Source: Gammaproteobacteria bacterium (GTDB taxonomy: Bacteria; Pseudomonadota; Gammaproteobacteria; Chromatiales; Chromatiaceae). From it: a stretch of DNA of 64,000 bases. The notes beneath the pieces were generated by a model. The model was not told the DNA's origin, did no database searches, and worked only from the letters and a program-made list of their open reading frames with translations. The stretch lies in NCBI GenBank assembly GCA_020445405.1, contig JAGRGQ010000001.1:62001-126000 (forward strand), given 5' to 3'. The translations under genes and the position numbers were made by a program. Within the stretch, counting starts at the first letter, position 1; every line of letters begins with the position of its first letter. Shown piece by piece: positions 45,644 through 54,614 of this stretch.

Positions 45644-46342
45644 TCAGGAGATCTTCACTATTATGTCATGCAGCCTGTCAGCCGCTCTCGCGATGCGGTC
45701 GGCGCCGTTGGAGAGATGACGGTAAACCTCACGACGTTTGAACATATCGACAACGGCCAGCATCGCCTGTGCTTTTGCGCCGGGTTCATCGGCATCGAGC
45801 TTGGACACCATCTCGTCTACATTGAACAGATCCGCCAGGGCGCGGCGATAGATCTTTTCGATGTTGCGCTCCGACTTGCGTGCCGCAGCCGCGTTTTCCT
45901 CCGCCTGTGCCGGATTTTCGGTCAGCCTGTTAAATCCCTGCTGCAGCGCCTGAGCGGCATTTTTATACTCAACCGCCATCTCCAGCATGAATTTGTCGGG
46001 CGTCAGGCCCAGCACCTCCAGTTCGCGTGTGGTTGTCTTGGCGTAGTTCATGCCCATATCCAGGGTAACAATGGCCCGGTAGATATCCTCCCGGTCCATC
46101 GGTGTGGCGAAGGCGCGATTCAGGACATCGATGTTGCGGGCCTTGAGCTCGTCCCCACGCTTTTCAATCTGCCGGACCGCCAACCCCTTCTCTTCGCTGC
46201 CATCCTCCATATACTGGACGAGGGCCTCCATCGCCTCCACCAGCACATCGCACTGTTCGTTCATCAGGCCGTAAAAGTCAGGCATTACGGGGAATACCCG
46301 GTCAACCAGCTTGGTAATCATCGAGTTGGAACTACCGCTCAT
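45644..46342 (-). CDS. PhoU-like DUF47 protein, partner of the PiT transporter
   Basis: The 232-residue all-helical protein belongs to the DUF47/PhoU-related family (MITKLVDRVFPVMPDFYGLMNEQC start; FATPMDREDIYRAIVTLDMG in the middle). It has the metal-binding acidic helices typical of PhoU-fold proteins. Such proteins are usually encoded with PiT transporters and modulate their activity. Here the gene follows the PiT gene by 74 bases on the same strand, the reverse of the more common order. The protein has no membrane segment. Confidence 0.9.
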   Translation of the reverse strand: MSGSSNSMITKLVDRVFPVMPDFYGLMNEQCDVLVEAMEALVQYMEDGSEEKGLAVRQIEKRGDELKARNIDVLNRAFATPMDREDIYRAIVTLDMGMNYAKTTTRELEVLGLTPDKFMLEMAVEYKNAAQALQQGFNRLTENPAQAEENAAAARKSERNIEKIYRRALADLFNVDEMVSKLDADEPGAKAQAMLAVVDMFKRREVYRHLSNGADRIARAADRLHDIIVKIS

Positions 46343-46416
46343 CTTTTTGTCTCCATATGTTCAGAATTGTGAATAAAAGCAGCGTCAGGCAATGTTGATG
46401 CCTGGACGTAAATTTC

Positions 46417-47454
46417 TTATGCCACCCCAACCACCTTGAGCAGAAGAGAGGCTAAGACCGCAACGGTCCCGGCACCGGGGATGGTGATGATCCAGGTGCT
46501 TACGATCTCCTTGGCTTTGGCCCAGCGTACCGCCTTCGGCCGCTCCGACGCGCCAATGCCCATAATCGAAGAGCTGACCACGTGGGTGGTGGATACCGGA
46601 GCGCCGATCATGGAGGCGCCGAAGATCACGGACGCGGAGGTCAACTGGGCATCGAAGGCGTGCAGTGGCCGCACCTTGTAAATTCCGAATCCCACGGTTC
46701 GCACGATGCGCCAGCCGCCGGACATGATGCCCAGCGTGATTGCGGTGGCGCAGGAGAGGACCACCCAGAATGGCACCTTGAACTCGGGGATAAAGCCGCC
46801 CAACAGCAGTACCAGTGTGATGATACCCATACTCTTCTGCGCGTCGTTGGCACCGTGCGAGAAGGCGAGACCGGCCGAGGTGACGAACTGCACCTGCCGC
46901 AGGTACGTGTTGACCACCGGCTTGGCGGCGCGCAGGAAGAAACTCATCAGCCGGTGGATGATGAATCCGGCCCAGAAGCCGATTATCGGAGAGATGATGA
47001 GCGCCAGCAGTACTTTGGTGACACCGGTGAAATGACCCTGGCCGAGTTCCTGGAAGCCCCATACCACATGGTCTGCACCAGCCGAGACGATGACCGCGCC
47101 GGCAAGACCACCCACCAGCGCATGAGAGGAGGAGGAGGGTATGCCGAACCACCAGGTGGCCAGGTTCCAGAATATCGCACCGAAAATGCCGCACAACAGT
47201 ATCGCTATCGAGGGGAGCGCCTCAAGATCACCGATCTGCACGAATTTTCCGATCGTATTGGCCACCGCCGTTCCACCGAGCATGGGGCCAAGAAATTCGA
47301 ATACCGCAACAATGATCACGGCCTGAACCGGTGTCATCGCACGCGAAGCGATAACGGTGGCAATAATATTGGATGCGTCGTGAAAGCCGTTGGTGTAGTC
47401 GAAGATCAGAACAATGATAACGGCAACAACTGCCAGTGTGAGGATGATATCCAT
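46417..47454 (-). CDS. PiT-family inorganic phosphate transporter
   Basis: The 345-residue protein has about ten membrane segments and the two inverted PiT signatures: FDYTNGFHDASNIIATVIASRAMTP (about 17-41) and SHGANDAQKSMGIITLVLLLGG. The first contains the GFHDxxN and the second the GANDxxK motif that form the phosphate/ion site. It imports phosphate (or metal-phosphate) with a cation. The frame extends to 47541, but homology begins at the ATG at 47454 (MDIILTLAVVAVIIVLIF), about 100 bases downstream of a sigma-54-like element. A PhoU-like partner follows. Confidence 0.92.
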   Translation of the reverse strand: MDIILTLAVVAVIIVLIFDYTNGFHDASNIIATVIASRAMTPVQAVIIVAVFEFLGPMLGGTAVANTIGKFVQIGDLEALPSIAILLCGIFGAIFWNLATWWFGIPSSSSHALVGGLAGAVIVSAGADHVVWGFQELGQGHFTGVTKVLLALIISPIIGFWAGFIIHRLMSFFLRAAKPVVNTYLRQVQFVTSAGLAFSHGANDAQKSMGIITLVLLLGGFIPEFKVPFWVVLSCATAITLGIMSGGWRIVRTVGFGIYKVRPLHAFDAQLTSASVIFGASMIGAPVSTTHVVSSSIMGIGASERPKAVRWAKAKEIVSTWIITIPGAGTVAVLASLLLKVVGVA

Positions 47455-47559
47455 AGGTTTAGAGAATCTCGATAATTTTTTGTTATGGTGTGCGTTGGTT
47501 GAAACTGCCCACCGAACGGATTTAATGGTGAGCCCATTCAAGCTACCGGCGTTTTATGT

Positions 47560-47575
47560 ATCAAATACCGTGCCA
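47560..47575 (-). promoter_or_regulatory. Sigma-54-like promoter of the PiT gene
   Basis: Read on the minus strand, TGGCACGGTATTTGAT has a perfect minus-24 element (TGGCACG) and the right spacing, but the minus-12 dinucleotide is GA instead of GC (TTGAT). The start of transcription would be near 47548, about 95 bases before the ATG at 47454. Function is plausible but the minus-12 flaw lowers confidence. Confidence 0.45.
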
Positions 47576-47641
47576 GTAACTCTATTCCTTTTTACTTCTT
47601 GTTATGTAAATAAAAATTGTTTATCCCCCGAATCGTTATCT

Positions 47642-47771
47642 CGTTGCAATATTCAACGTTTTTGGTCCTTTTGCAACTTACCTGTCATCTATAATACACA
47701 AAAATTACATATTTTAAATCGGCCTCAGTCATGGTGTTGCGAATAGTAATCAAATGATGCAAATTGCAACG
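47642..47771. promoter_or_regulatory. Pair of CAAATTGCAACG-type sites upstream of PiT
   Basis: CAAATTGCAACG at 47760-47771 is identical to the core of the dyad at 43080-43091. CGTTGCAATATT at 47642-47653 is a reverse-oriented relative (ten of twelve bases). They lie about 70-200 bases upstream of the sigma-54-like element, an enhancer-like position. Confidence 0.5.
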
Positions 47772-48217
47772 TATTTATACTTATTTTTTATATTGGTTTT
47801 TCGTACAATCGGATATGACAATCCTTCCAGTTGTGCCGAGCAGTGAAATGAATGGAGCTGCACCTTCCGGACCTGACCGGGCCTGGTCACTACCCGGTAG
47901 CCCGGGACTCAAAACGGGACAACACTCCGCACCAACCCATACAGGCTGTCGGACAGTGGTGAAATCGAGCCGGATCACCGGATCGCGACTTCAGCGCTGG
48001 ACATGGCTGACGCGGCAAGCGCGGGAAACCGTACCAGAGTCACTGCGTTGGCCGCGACCTTGCGGAAGTATAGTAGAAGCGCTCCAGATTTTTAGAATGG
48101 CCGGATTTTCGAAACCTGTGTGGTATCTGTCATCCCGAATGGTTTTGAGTGAGCTGGTCGACGTAACGGGGATGCGGTCTTCACCGCCCGACAGATTGAC
48201 CCGGTGTGCGGTTATGC

Positions 48218-48763
48218 TCAGAAATTCGGCGGCGTGCAGACGCTGACGATTTCACACTCCTCGGTGCCGGGGTTGCGGAAGCGGTGTGGTGTGTCGCTCT
48301 CAAAATAGTAAGCATCGCCCGCTCTGAGTACTGCAATTTCGTCACCCACCGTGACTTCGATCTCCCCGTGGATGACGATGCCGCCCTCTTCGCCCTGATG
48401 GACGAGCATTAACTCTCCGGTATCGCCATTGGGTGGATAATACTCGCGCAGGATCTGTAGTTTCCGCTTTTTGACGTCGCCTCCAACCTGGAAAAACCGC
48501 ATATTTCCAAAGCTGTGTTCGGTAAACTCGTCGGCGCGAAAAAACTGTTTGTGACGCGGATATTTTTCATCGTCGAAAAACTCGCCCAGGGTCATGGCGA
48601 CAGCCTCCAGCAGCCGTTTCAGCAGGGATACCGAAGGACTTATTTTGTTTTGTTCAATCAGCGAGATGGTGCCGTTGCTGACCTCCGCAAGCTGCGCAAG
48701 CTTGCGCTGGGAGAGACCCTTTTTTTTTCGGGCATTTTTTAGGCGGGTTCCAACGTCCATCAA
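48218..48763 (-). CDS. XRE-family regulator with C-terminal cupin (PuuR-like)
   Basis: The 181-residue protein joins an N-terminal helix-turn-helix (about 6-60, GLSQRKLAQLAEVSNGTISLIEQNKISPSVSLLKRLLEA) to a C-terminal cupin (about 110-178, MLVHQGEEGGIVIHGEIEVTVGDEIAVLRAGDAYYFESDTPHRFRN). This is the layout of PuuR and related regulators of amine, amino-acid or polyamine catabolism, in which the cupin senses the ligand. A near-palindromic site lies 43 bases upstream of its start, suggesting autoregulation. Similar sequences lie before the TAXI importer and the decarboxylase/gabDT block. A second ATG at 48760 is also possible. Confidence 0.9.
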   Translation of the reverse strand: MMDVGTRLKNARKKKGLSQRKLAQLAEVSNGTISLIEQNKISPSVSLLKRLLEAVAMTLGEFFDDEKYPRHKQFFRADEFTEHSFGNMRFFQVGGDVKKRKLQILREYYPPNGDTGELMLVHQGEEGGIVIHGEIEVTVGDEIAVLRAGDAYYFESDTPHRFRNPGTEECEIVSVCTPPNF

Positions 48764-48805
48764 GACACCTTTCTGTTTTCAGGCTCATGAGTGGCATGAA
48801 CAGAT

Positions 48806-48827
48806 GTTTGGCATATTAAACTATGCC
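48806..48827. promoter_or_regulatory. Operator-like site of the XRE regulator, copy 1
   Basis: The sequence GTTTGGCATATTAAACTATGCC contains the exact palindrome arms GGCATA and TATGCC around TTAAAC. It lies 43 bases upstream of the XRE-cupin gene. Closely related sequences occur at 49013, 61527 and, reversed, at 61730. Confidence 0.65.
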
Positions 48828-49012
48828 TCCGGAGCGAGTATAGGCATGGTTTGGAGTCCAAATCAATTACGTCGCTATTTATGCTGTCTGCCAATTTAAG
48901 TAAAACCCAATATATTACAATTCAAATAGGTGTGCAGCAGAGGGCCGGTTGCGGAATTTTGTCTCGTTAAATCACTCTCCCGGTATCCGGCCTGTGACGA
49001 TTCAGAAATTTA

Positions 49013-49035
49013 TTGTTCAATATTTTAAACTATGC
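49013..49035. promoter_or_regulatory. Operator-like site, copy 2, upstream of TAXI importer
   Basis: TTGTTCAATATTTTAAACTATGC shares TAAACTATGC and the A/T-rich CAATATT core with the other copies. It lies about 200 bases upstream of the first TAXI gene and may overlap its promoter. Confidence 0.5.
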
Positions 49036-49233
49036 TAGAGTCAGGTCGTCATTTTTCGGGGAGTAGGTATTTCGAATACTGACCAAAGCCGGTTTCGATA
49101 GCCAATCCAGTGCCGGACTTTTCGTCGCTGTCGAGTCGTGGCAGTAAAATTAAAGACGGACCAGAACCATCCTGGTCTCCACCGTCAATTTTCTAATGAG
49201 TAAAGTCTTATAGAGAAAGAGGAGTATAAACGC

Positions 49234-50199
49234 ATGAAATTACGCATCATCCCCATGCTTGCTTCATTAGCGCTCTGCGGCCTGTCATTTACCGCAGCAG
49301 CAGAAGATAAATACGTCACCATCGGGACCGGTGGTCAGACCGGCGTCTACTACGTAGTCGGTCAATCCATCTGCCGGCTGGTCAACAGGGATACCGCCAA
49401 GACCGGCATCAAATGTACCGCACCCTCCACCGGCGGCTCGGTGGCCAACCTGAACGCAATCAAAGCCGGCGATCAGAACATGGGTGTGGCGCAGTCGGAT
49501 CAGCAGTACAACGCCTACAAAGGGGAGGGCGCATTCAAGGAAGCCGGCCCGTGGGCCGATCTGCGCGCCGTGTTCGGCGTACACCCCGAGGTGTTCACCG
49601 TCGTTGCCCGCGCCGATTCCGGCATCAAGGCTTTTGACGATCTGAAGGGCAAGCGGGTCAATATCGGCAACCCGGGTTCCGGCCAGCGTGCCACCATGGA
49701 CGCGGTGATGCAAGCCAAGGGTTGGACCAATGCCGACTTTCAGCTTGCATCCGAGCTGAAGTCCGCTGAGCAGGCGCAGGCGCTGTGCGACAACAAGATC
49801 GACGCCATGGTGTTCGTGGTCGGTCACCCCAGCGGCTCGATTCAGGAGGCCACCACCTCCTGCGATACCATCATCGTGCCGGTCACCGGCGCCGAAGTGG
49901 ACGCACTGGTCGAATCCAAACCCTACTACGCCAAGTCCAGCATCAAGGGCGGCGTTTATAAAGGTTCGGATACCGATGTGGAGTCGTTCGGCGTGGTTGC
50001 CACTTTCGTCTCCTCCACCGCTTCCGACAACGAGACCATCTATCAGGTGGTCAAGGCAGTGTTCGACAACTTCGGCCGTTTCAAGAAGCTGCATCCTGCG
50101 TTCGAGAATCTGAAAGAAGAGAACATGCTCAAAGATGGTCTGAGTGCCCCACTGCACGATGGCGCAGTGAAATATTATAAAGAAAAAGGCTGGATGTAA
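49234..50199 (+). CDS. TAXI-family TRAP solute-binding protein, first copy
   Basis: The 321-residue periplasmic receptor has a signal peptide (MKLRIIPMLASLALCGLSFTAAAED) and the TAXI signature: VTIGTGGQTGVYYVVGQSICRLVN near residue 30, followed by GGSVANLNAIKAGDQNMGVAQSD. It contains GKRVNIGNPGSGQRATMDAVMQAKGW at about 146-171. It delivers an unidentified ligand to the fused permease at 51307. TAXI ligands known in other bacteria include glutamate-like and other carboxylates. The gene is followed by a strong hairpin and a second, related receptor gene. The ribosome site is AAAGAGGAG. Confidence 0.92.
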   Translation: MKLRIIPMLASLALCGLSFTAAAEDKYVTIGTGGQTGVYYVVGQSICRLVNRDTAKTGIKCTAPSTGGSVANLNAIKAGDQNMGVAQSDQQYNAYKGEGAFKEAGPWADLRAVFGVHPEVFTVVARADSGIKAFDDLKGKRVNIGNPGSGQRATMDAVMQAKGWTNADFQLASELKSAEQAQALCDNKIDAMVFVVGHPSGSIQEATTSCDTIIVPVTGAEVDALVESKPYYAKSSIKGGVYKGSDTDVESFGVVATFVSSTASDNETIYQVVKAVFDNFGRFKKLHPAFENLKEENMLKDGLSAPLHDGAVKYYKEKGWM

Positions 50200-50211
50200 G
50201 CGTAGTGCCAA

Positions 50212-50235
50212 CAGGCCGGCCAACCGGCCGGCCTG
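50212..50235 (+). promoter_or_regulatory. Perfect 10-bp GC hairpin between the two TAXI genes
   Basis: CAGGCCGGCC and GGCCGGCCTG are exact reverse complements around AACC, starting 13 bases after the first receptor stop. There is no T-run. As with the hairpin after dctP, it probably protects the receptor mRNA or partly stops transcription, favouring the first binding protein. Confidence 0.7.
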
Positions 50236-50294
50236 GTTCGTTCCGTCTGCTGGTCCGATAAAAATTCAAAGCTATGCATGGTTGGAGGAGTCCT

Positions 50295-51254
50295 ATGAAC
50301 ATCAGAGGATTATTGGCCGCAGTTTTCCTGCTGAATGGATTTTCGCTTGCGGCTGCCGCCGAAGTTTCCATTGGTACCGGCAGTCAGGCTGGCGTCTATT
50401 ATCAGGCCGGGCGGTCCATCTGCCGGCTTATCAACAACACCACCGCTCAGCATGGCGTCTCTTGTGTGGCGCACCTCTCCAATGGCTCAGTCAGTAATCT
50501 CAACGATGTTCGCAGTGGCGAACTCGATCTGGGCATCGTCCAGTCGGATACCCAGTACTACGCTGAGAAGGGTTCCAGGATTTTCAATGACCCGAGTCCG
50601 GATCAGGAGTTGCGCGCGCTGTTTTCACTGCACAGTGAACCCTTCACGCTGGTGGTACGTCAGGATGCACGCATCAATCGCCTGCAGGATCTGGTAGGCA
50701 AACGGGTCAATCTCGGCAATCCCGGTTCCGGGCAACGCGCCACGATGGAAGTGGTCATGGAGGCGATGGGCTGGAATAAGCGCACCTTTTCACTGGCAAA
50801 CGAGCTGCCCGCCTGGCAGCAGTCGATGGCACTCTGCCACGACCGGGTGCAGGCGATGGTCTACACGGTTGGTCATCCCAATCAATCGGTTGCCAAGGCC
50901 GCTTCTCTGTGTGGTGCAAAAATCGCCGAAGTGAGCGGGCCGGAGATCGACCGTCTGGTCAATGACCACTCCTTTTATGTCCACGCCATCATTCCCGGTG
51001 GGCTGTACCCGGCGAATCCGGACCCGGTAAAGACCTTTGGCGTCAATGCGACCGTTGTCGCCTCCAGCAAGCTGGACCCCGACCTGGTTTACACGGTGGT
51101 CAAGACGCTGTTCGAAAACCTCGATACTTTCAAAGCGATGCATCCTGCTTTTGCCACGCTTGAAAAATCGAAGATGATCGAGGAGGGTCTGAGCGCACCA
51201 CTGCATGAAGGCGCGCGCCGCTACTACCTGGAACAGGGGCTGATTGCCAAATGA
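50295..51254 (+). CDS. TAXI-family TRAP solute-binding protein, second copy
   Basis: The 319-residue protein is a diverged duplicate of the upstream receptor. The shared blocks are VSIGTGSQAGVYYQAGRSICRLINN, GSVSNLNDVRSGELDLGIVQSD, GKRVNLGNPGSGQRATMEVVMEAMGW and LSAPLHEGARRYYLEQG. It has a signal peptide (residues 1-21, ending AAAAE). The start is the ATG at 50295 with GGAGGA seven bases upstream. Two receptors serving one permease may widen the substrate range. Confidence 0.92.
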   Translation: MNIRGLLAAVFLLNGFSLAAAAEVSIGTGSQAGVYYQAGRSICRLINNTTAQHGVSCVAHLSNGSVSNLNDVRSGELDLGIVQSDTQYYAEKGSRIFNDPSPDQELRALFSLHSEPFTLVVRQDARINRLQDLVGKRVNLGNPGSGQRATMEVVMEAMGWNKRTFSLANELPAWQQSMALCHDRVQAMVYTVGHPNQSVAKAASLCGAKIAEVSGPEIDRLVNDHSFYVHAIIPGGLYPANPDPVKTFGVNATVVASSKLDPDLVYTVVKTLFENLDTFKAMHPAFATLEKSKMIEEGLSAPLHEGARRYYLEQGLIAK

Positions 51255-51306
51255 GTGTCAAATTTGTCTCTAAAGATATTGCTGATTGGGTAAGAAAGGG
51301 GGATCA

Positions 51307-53913
51307 ATGACCACAGAAAACAATACCGGTCAAGCAGTGAAAAGTCAGGCGGATGATCTTCAGGATCTGGTAGCGCAGTCCGACACCGGTGCGCGCACAC
51401 CGCCCGGAATTGCCGGCAAGATTATTCTGACCACGGCGGCATTCTGGTCGCTGTTCCAGCTCTGGATCGCTTCGCCGCTGCCCTTTATCGTCGGCTTCGG
51501 TGTATTCAACGATACCGAGACCCGTTCGATTCACCTGGCCATCGCGATATTTCTCACTTTTCTCGCTTACCCGCCCGGTAAGAATTCTCCACGCGACTAC
51601 ATTCCCATACAGGATTGGGTGATGGCGATAGTCGCGGCTTTCTGTACCGGCTATCTGTTTCTCTTCTACCAGCAGTTGTCGGAGCGGCCGGCGGCACCGA
51701 TTACCATGGACATCGCGGTTGCCTGTGTCGGCATGCTGTTGCTGCTGGAAGCCACCCGCAGGGCGCTTGGTCCGCCGCTGATGATTGTCGCGTCAGTATT
51801 CCTCGTATACACCTTCGCGGGACCCTATATGCCGTCGATGATCGCCCATAAGGGCGCGACCCTCTCCGCCATAGCCAATCATCAGTGGATCTCGACCGAG
51901 GGTGTGTTCGGCATTGCCCTCGGGGTATCGACCAGCTTCGTGTTCCTGTTCGTGCTGTTCGGCGCGCTGCTGGACAAGGCGGGTGCCGGCAACTACTTCA
52001 TCAAGGTTGCGTTTTCGCTGATGGGCCACATGCGCGGCGGCCCGGCCAAGGCCGCGGTCGTCTCCTCGGCGATGACCGGTTTGATCTCCGGTTCCAGTAT
52101 CGCGAACGTGGTCACGACCGGCACCTTCACGATACCGCTGATGAAGCGGGTCGGTTTCACTTCGGAGAAAGCCGGTGCAGTCGAGGTGGGGTCCAGCGTC
52201 AACGGTCAGATCATGCCGCCGGTAATGGGTGCGGCGGCCTTTCTGATGGTTGAGTACGTCGGCATCTCGTATGTCGAGGTGATTAAATCCGCCATCGTGC
52301 CGGCAACCATCTCCTACATCGCGCTGGTCTATATCGTCCATCTGGAGGCGCTGAAGGCCAACATGAAGGGGCTGCCGCGGGCGGTCGAACCCAAACCCTG
52401 GGTCCAGCGTCTGCTGGGTATCCTGTTTGGCTTCATTCTCACCGGCGTGATCGCCATGGCCGTCTATTATGGCGTGGGGTGGATGAAACCGGCGTTCGGC
52501 GACGCCGCAAGCTGGATCATTGCCATCCTGCTGACCGTCATCTATGTCGGTCTGGCCTATTTCGGTTCACGTTATCCGGAACTCGAACTGGATGATCCGA
52601 ATTCGCCTGTCACGACGCTGCCGGCGCCCGGTCCCACGGTCAAATCCGGACTGCACTATCTGCTGCCGGTGGTGGTGCTGGTCTGGTGTTTGATGGTCGA
52701 GCGGCTTTCGCCCGGGCTGTCCGCGTTCTGGGCTTCGGTTTTGATGATCTTCATTCTGGTGACCCAGCGCGCGCTGAAGGCGGTGTTCCGAGGGGACAAG
52801 GATATCGGGCAACAGCTCCAGCTGGGCTTCAGGGATTTCATCGACGGATTGATCGCCGGTGCCCGCAACATGATCGGCATCGGTATCGCTACATCCACCG
52901 CCGGCATCATCGTAGGCGCGGTCTCCCAGACCGGCGTGGGTGCGGTGCTGGCCGATATGGTGGAGGCGCTCTCGTTCGGGAACATCCTGATGATTCTGAT
53001 CCTCACCGCCGTTCTCAGTCTGATCCTCGGCATGGGACTGCCCACCACGGCCAACTATATCGTCGTCTCCTCGCTGCTGGCGCCGGTCATCGTCCAGCTG
53101 GGCACCGACAACGGCCTGATCGTGCCGCTGATCGCGGTGCACATGTTCGTATTCTATTTCGGCATCATGGCGGACGTGACGCCACCGGTGGGGCTGGCAT
53201 CCTTCGCTGCTGCGGCGATTTCCGGCGGTGACCCGATGCGAACCGGTTTTCAGGCATTTTTCTACAGCCTGAGAACCGCGGCACTGCCGTTTCTGTTCAT
53301 CTTCAACACGGATCTGCTGCTGATCAACGTCGACTGGGCGCACGGTGTCTTCATCTTCATTGTCGCAACCGTCGCGATGTTGATTTTCGCTGCCGCCACG
53401 CAGGGCTTCATGATCGCCAAAAGTTACCGTTATGAATCCCTGCTGCTGCTGCTGATCGCGTTCACGCTGTTCCGGCCGGGATTCTGGATGGACCGCCTGA
53501 TCGCGCCGTTCGAAGACGTCGACGCGACGCAAATTGCCCAGGTCGTCGGGAAAATGCCGGTGGGCGATGAACTGCGATTGCGTATACTGGGACAGGATTC
53601 GGTCGGCAACCCGCGGGAATTCACGGCTTTGCTGCCCATCGTCGAGGGTGCCACCGGTGAAGAGAGACTGAAGGCGGCTGGCGTGGTCACGGCGGACAGG
53701 GATGGAAAAGTCGTCATCGATAACGTGGATTTCGGCTCCCCTGCCCAGAAAGCCGGGCTCGATTGGGATCAGGTGGTGCTGCTTGTGCGCTCGCCGGTTG
53801 ACCAGCCGTGGAAGGAGTTGATGTACATACCCGCTCTTCTGCTGTTAGGGTTGATATATGTCATGCAACGCAAACGGCGGGCTGCGTTTGAAGCCGCTGA
53901 AGCCACAAACTGA
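51307..53913 (+). CDS. TRAP transporter fused permease (DctQ-DctM, TAXI type) with DUF3394 tail
   Basis: The 868-residue membrane protein fuses the small and large TRAP permease subunits, as usual for TAXI systems. The N-terminal part has about four helices (residues 35-170). The DctM part (about 190-730) contains GLISGSSIANVVTTGTFTIPLMKRVG, GSSVNGQIMPPVMGAAAFLMVEYVG, LGMGLPTTANYIVVSSLLAPV and FYFGIMADVTPPVGLASFAAAAISG. The C-terminal 150 residues form a DUF3394-type extension with a PDZ-like end (NVDFGSPAQKAGLDWDQVVLLV) between two further helices. The start at 51307 has GGGGGA upstream. It is preceded by two receptor genes and followed by a UspA gene after 12 bases. Confidence 0.93.
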   Translation: MTTENNTGQAVKSQADDLQDLVAQSDTGARTPPGIAGKIILTTAAFWSLFQLWIASPLPFIVGFGVFNDTETRSIHLAIAIFLTFLAYPPGKNSPRDYIPIQDWVMAIVAAFCTGYLFLFYQQLSERPAAPITMDIAVACVGMLLLLEATRRALGPPLMIVASVFLVYTFAGPYMPSMIAHKGATLSAIANHQWISTEGVFGIALGVSTSFVFLFVLFGALLDKAGAGNYFIKVAFSLMGHMRGGPAKAAVVSSAMTGLISGSSIANVVTTGTFTIPLMKRVGFTSEKAGAVEVGSSVNGQIMPPVMGAAAFLMVEYVGISYVEVIKSAIVPATISYIALVYIVHLEALKANMKGLPRAVEPKPWVQRLLGILFGFILTGVIAMAVYYGVGWMKPAFGDAASWIIAILLTVIYVGLAYFGSRYPELELDDPNSPVTTLPAPGPTVKSGLHYLLPVVVLVWCLMVERLSPGLSAFWASVLMIFILVTQRALKAVFRGDKDIGQQLQLGFRDFIDGLIAGARNMIGIGIATSTAGIIVGAVSQTGVGAVLADMVEALSFGNILMILILTAVLSLILGMGLPTTANYIVVSSLLAPVIVQLGTDNGLIVPLIAVHMFVFYFGIMADVTPPVGLASFAAAAISGGDPMRTGFQAFFYSLRTAALPFLFIFNTDLLLINVDWAHGVFIFIVATVAMLIFAAATQGFMIAKSYRYESLLLLLIAFTLFRPGFWMDRLIAPFEDVDATQIAQVVGKMPVGDELRLRILGQDSVGNPREFTALLPIVEGATGEERLKAAGVVTADRDGKVVIDNVDFGSPAQKAGLDWDQVVLLVRSPVDQPWKELMYIPALLLLGLIYVMQRKRRAAFEAAEATN

Positions 53914-53925
53914 CGGAGAGCAAAC

Positions 53926-54351
53926 ATGTTCAAGGATATTCTGATCCCGATTAATACCAGTGACAAGGCGACCTGGGAGAATCCGGTCAAGACCGGTATA
54001 GAACTGGCGCAGGCCACCGGGGCGACACTGCACGTGATGACGGTGTTTCCCCGTTTCGATTACCCGGTGGTGGAGAGTTTTTTCCCGGTCGATTTCGAGG
54101 AGAAAGCCCACGCCAAGGCGAATGAGGAGCTGCATAAGTTCGTGGCGGAAAATTTTCCCAAGGGGCTCAAGATCCAGACCATCATGGCGGTGGGCTCGGT
54201 GTACGAGGAGATTCTTGCTACGGCGGAAAAGATCAAGTGCGACTTGATCATCATGAGCCGCAAAGGCAGATTGAGACGGCATTTCAACCTCGGTTCAAAC
54301 GTCAACCGGGTGATCCACCACGCCACCACCTCGGTGCTGGTATTGGAGTGA
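53926..54351 (+). CDS. Universal stress protein (UspA family)
   Basis: The 141-residue UspA-fold protein begins MFKDILIPINTSDKA and ends with the nucleotide-binding region MSRKGRLRRHFNLGSNVNRVIHHATTSVLVLE. That region has the glycine-spaced ATP motif in a slightly altered form. UspA proteins encoded directly after TRAP permeases (for example TeaD of the ectoine system) bind ATP and modulate the transporter. The 12-base gap to the permease supports that role here. Confidence 0.92.
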   Translation: MFKDILIPINTSDKATWENPVKTGIELAQATGATLHVMTVFPRFDYPVVESFFPVDFEEKAHAKANEELHKFVAENFPKGLKIQTIMAVGSVYEEILATAEKIKCDLIIMSRKGRLRRHFNLGSNVNRVIHHATTSVLVLE

Positions 54352-54614
54352 CCCTTGGTGCAGGCGAAATTGTCACGCCGGCTCGGCAGGCAGCGTGTTC
54401 AGGCAACTGCCCAGTGGTTGCAGCAACGCTTTCAGACAGTGATGGCGGCAACGTGCGGTTTGGGTGATGATCCGGGGTGCGGGAGGTCATCGGCTTTGGT
54501 GCAGTGGAGAATACAGGGGGGTGAGCAGTTCCGCGTTCTAGCAATCGGGATGTTTAGGTAAAATCCAGTATTTGGCTTTCAGTTGTAATCGAACAGAACT
54601 TCAGGAGTAAAAAA

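Larger units (their letters stand above)
47455..48217. other. AT-rich gap upstream of the phosphate carrier, with regulatory motifs
   Basis: This 760-base gap has no convincing gene. A plus-strand frame at 47764-48246 gives an arginine/serine-rich product with no family resemblance and no ribosome site. The left part carries a sigma-54-like element (47560-47575) and two CAAATTGCAACG-related sites (47642-47653 reverse, 47760-47771 forward). The right 400 bases show nothing I can identify and may be gene decay. Confidence 0.5.
48764..49233. other. Divergent spacer between XRE regulator and TAXI importer
   Basis: The 470-base AT-rich spacer has no open frame of interest. It contains two operator-like sites (48806-48827 and 49013-49035). 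The two promoters should be here. The right 200 bases would be the leader of the importer mRNA. Confidence 0.6.

Noticed and set aside
47764-48246. 160-codon plus-strand frame in the long gap
   Set aside because: Arginine/serine-rich, no ribosome site, overlaps the end of the XRE gene and has no family likeness; at best gene decay.
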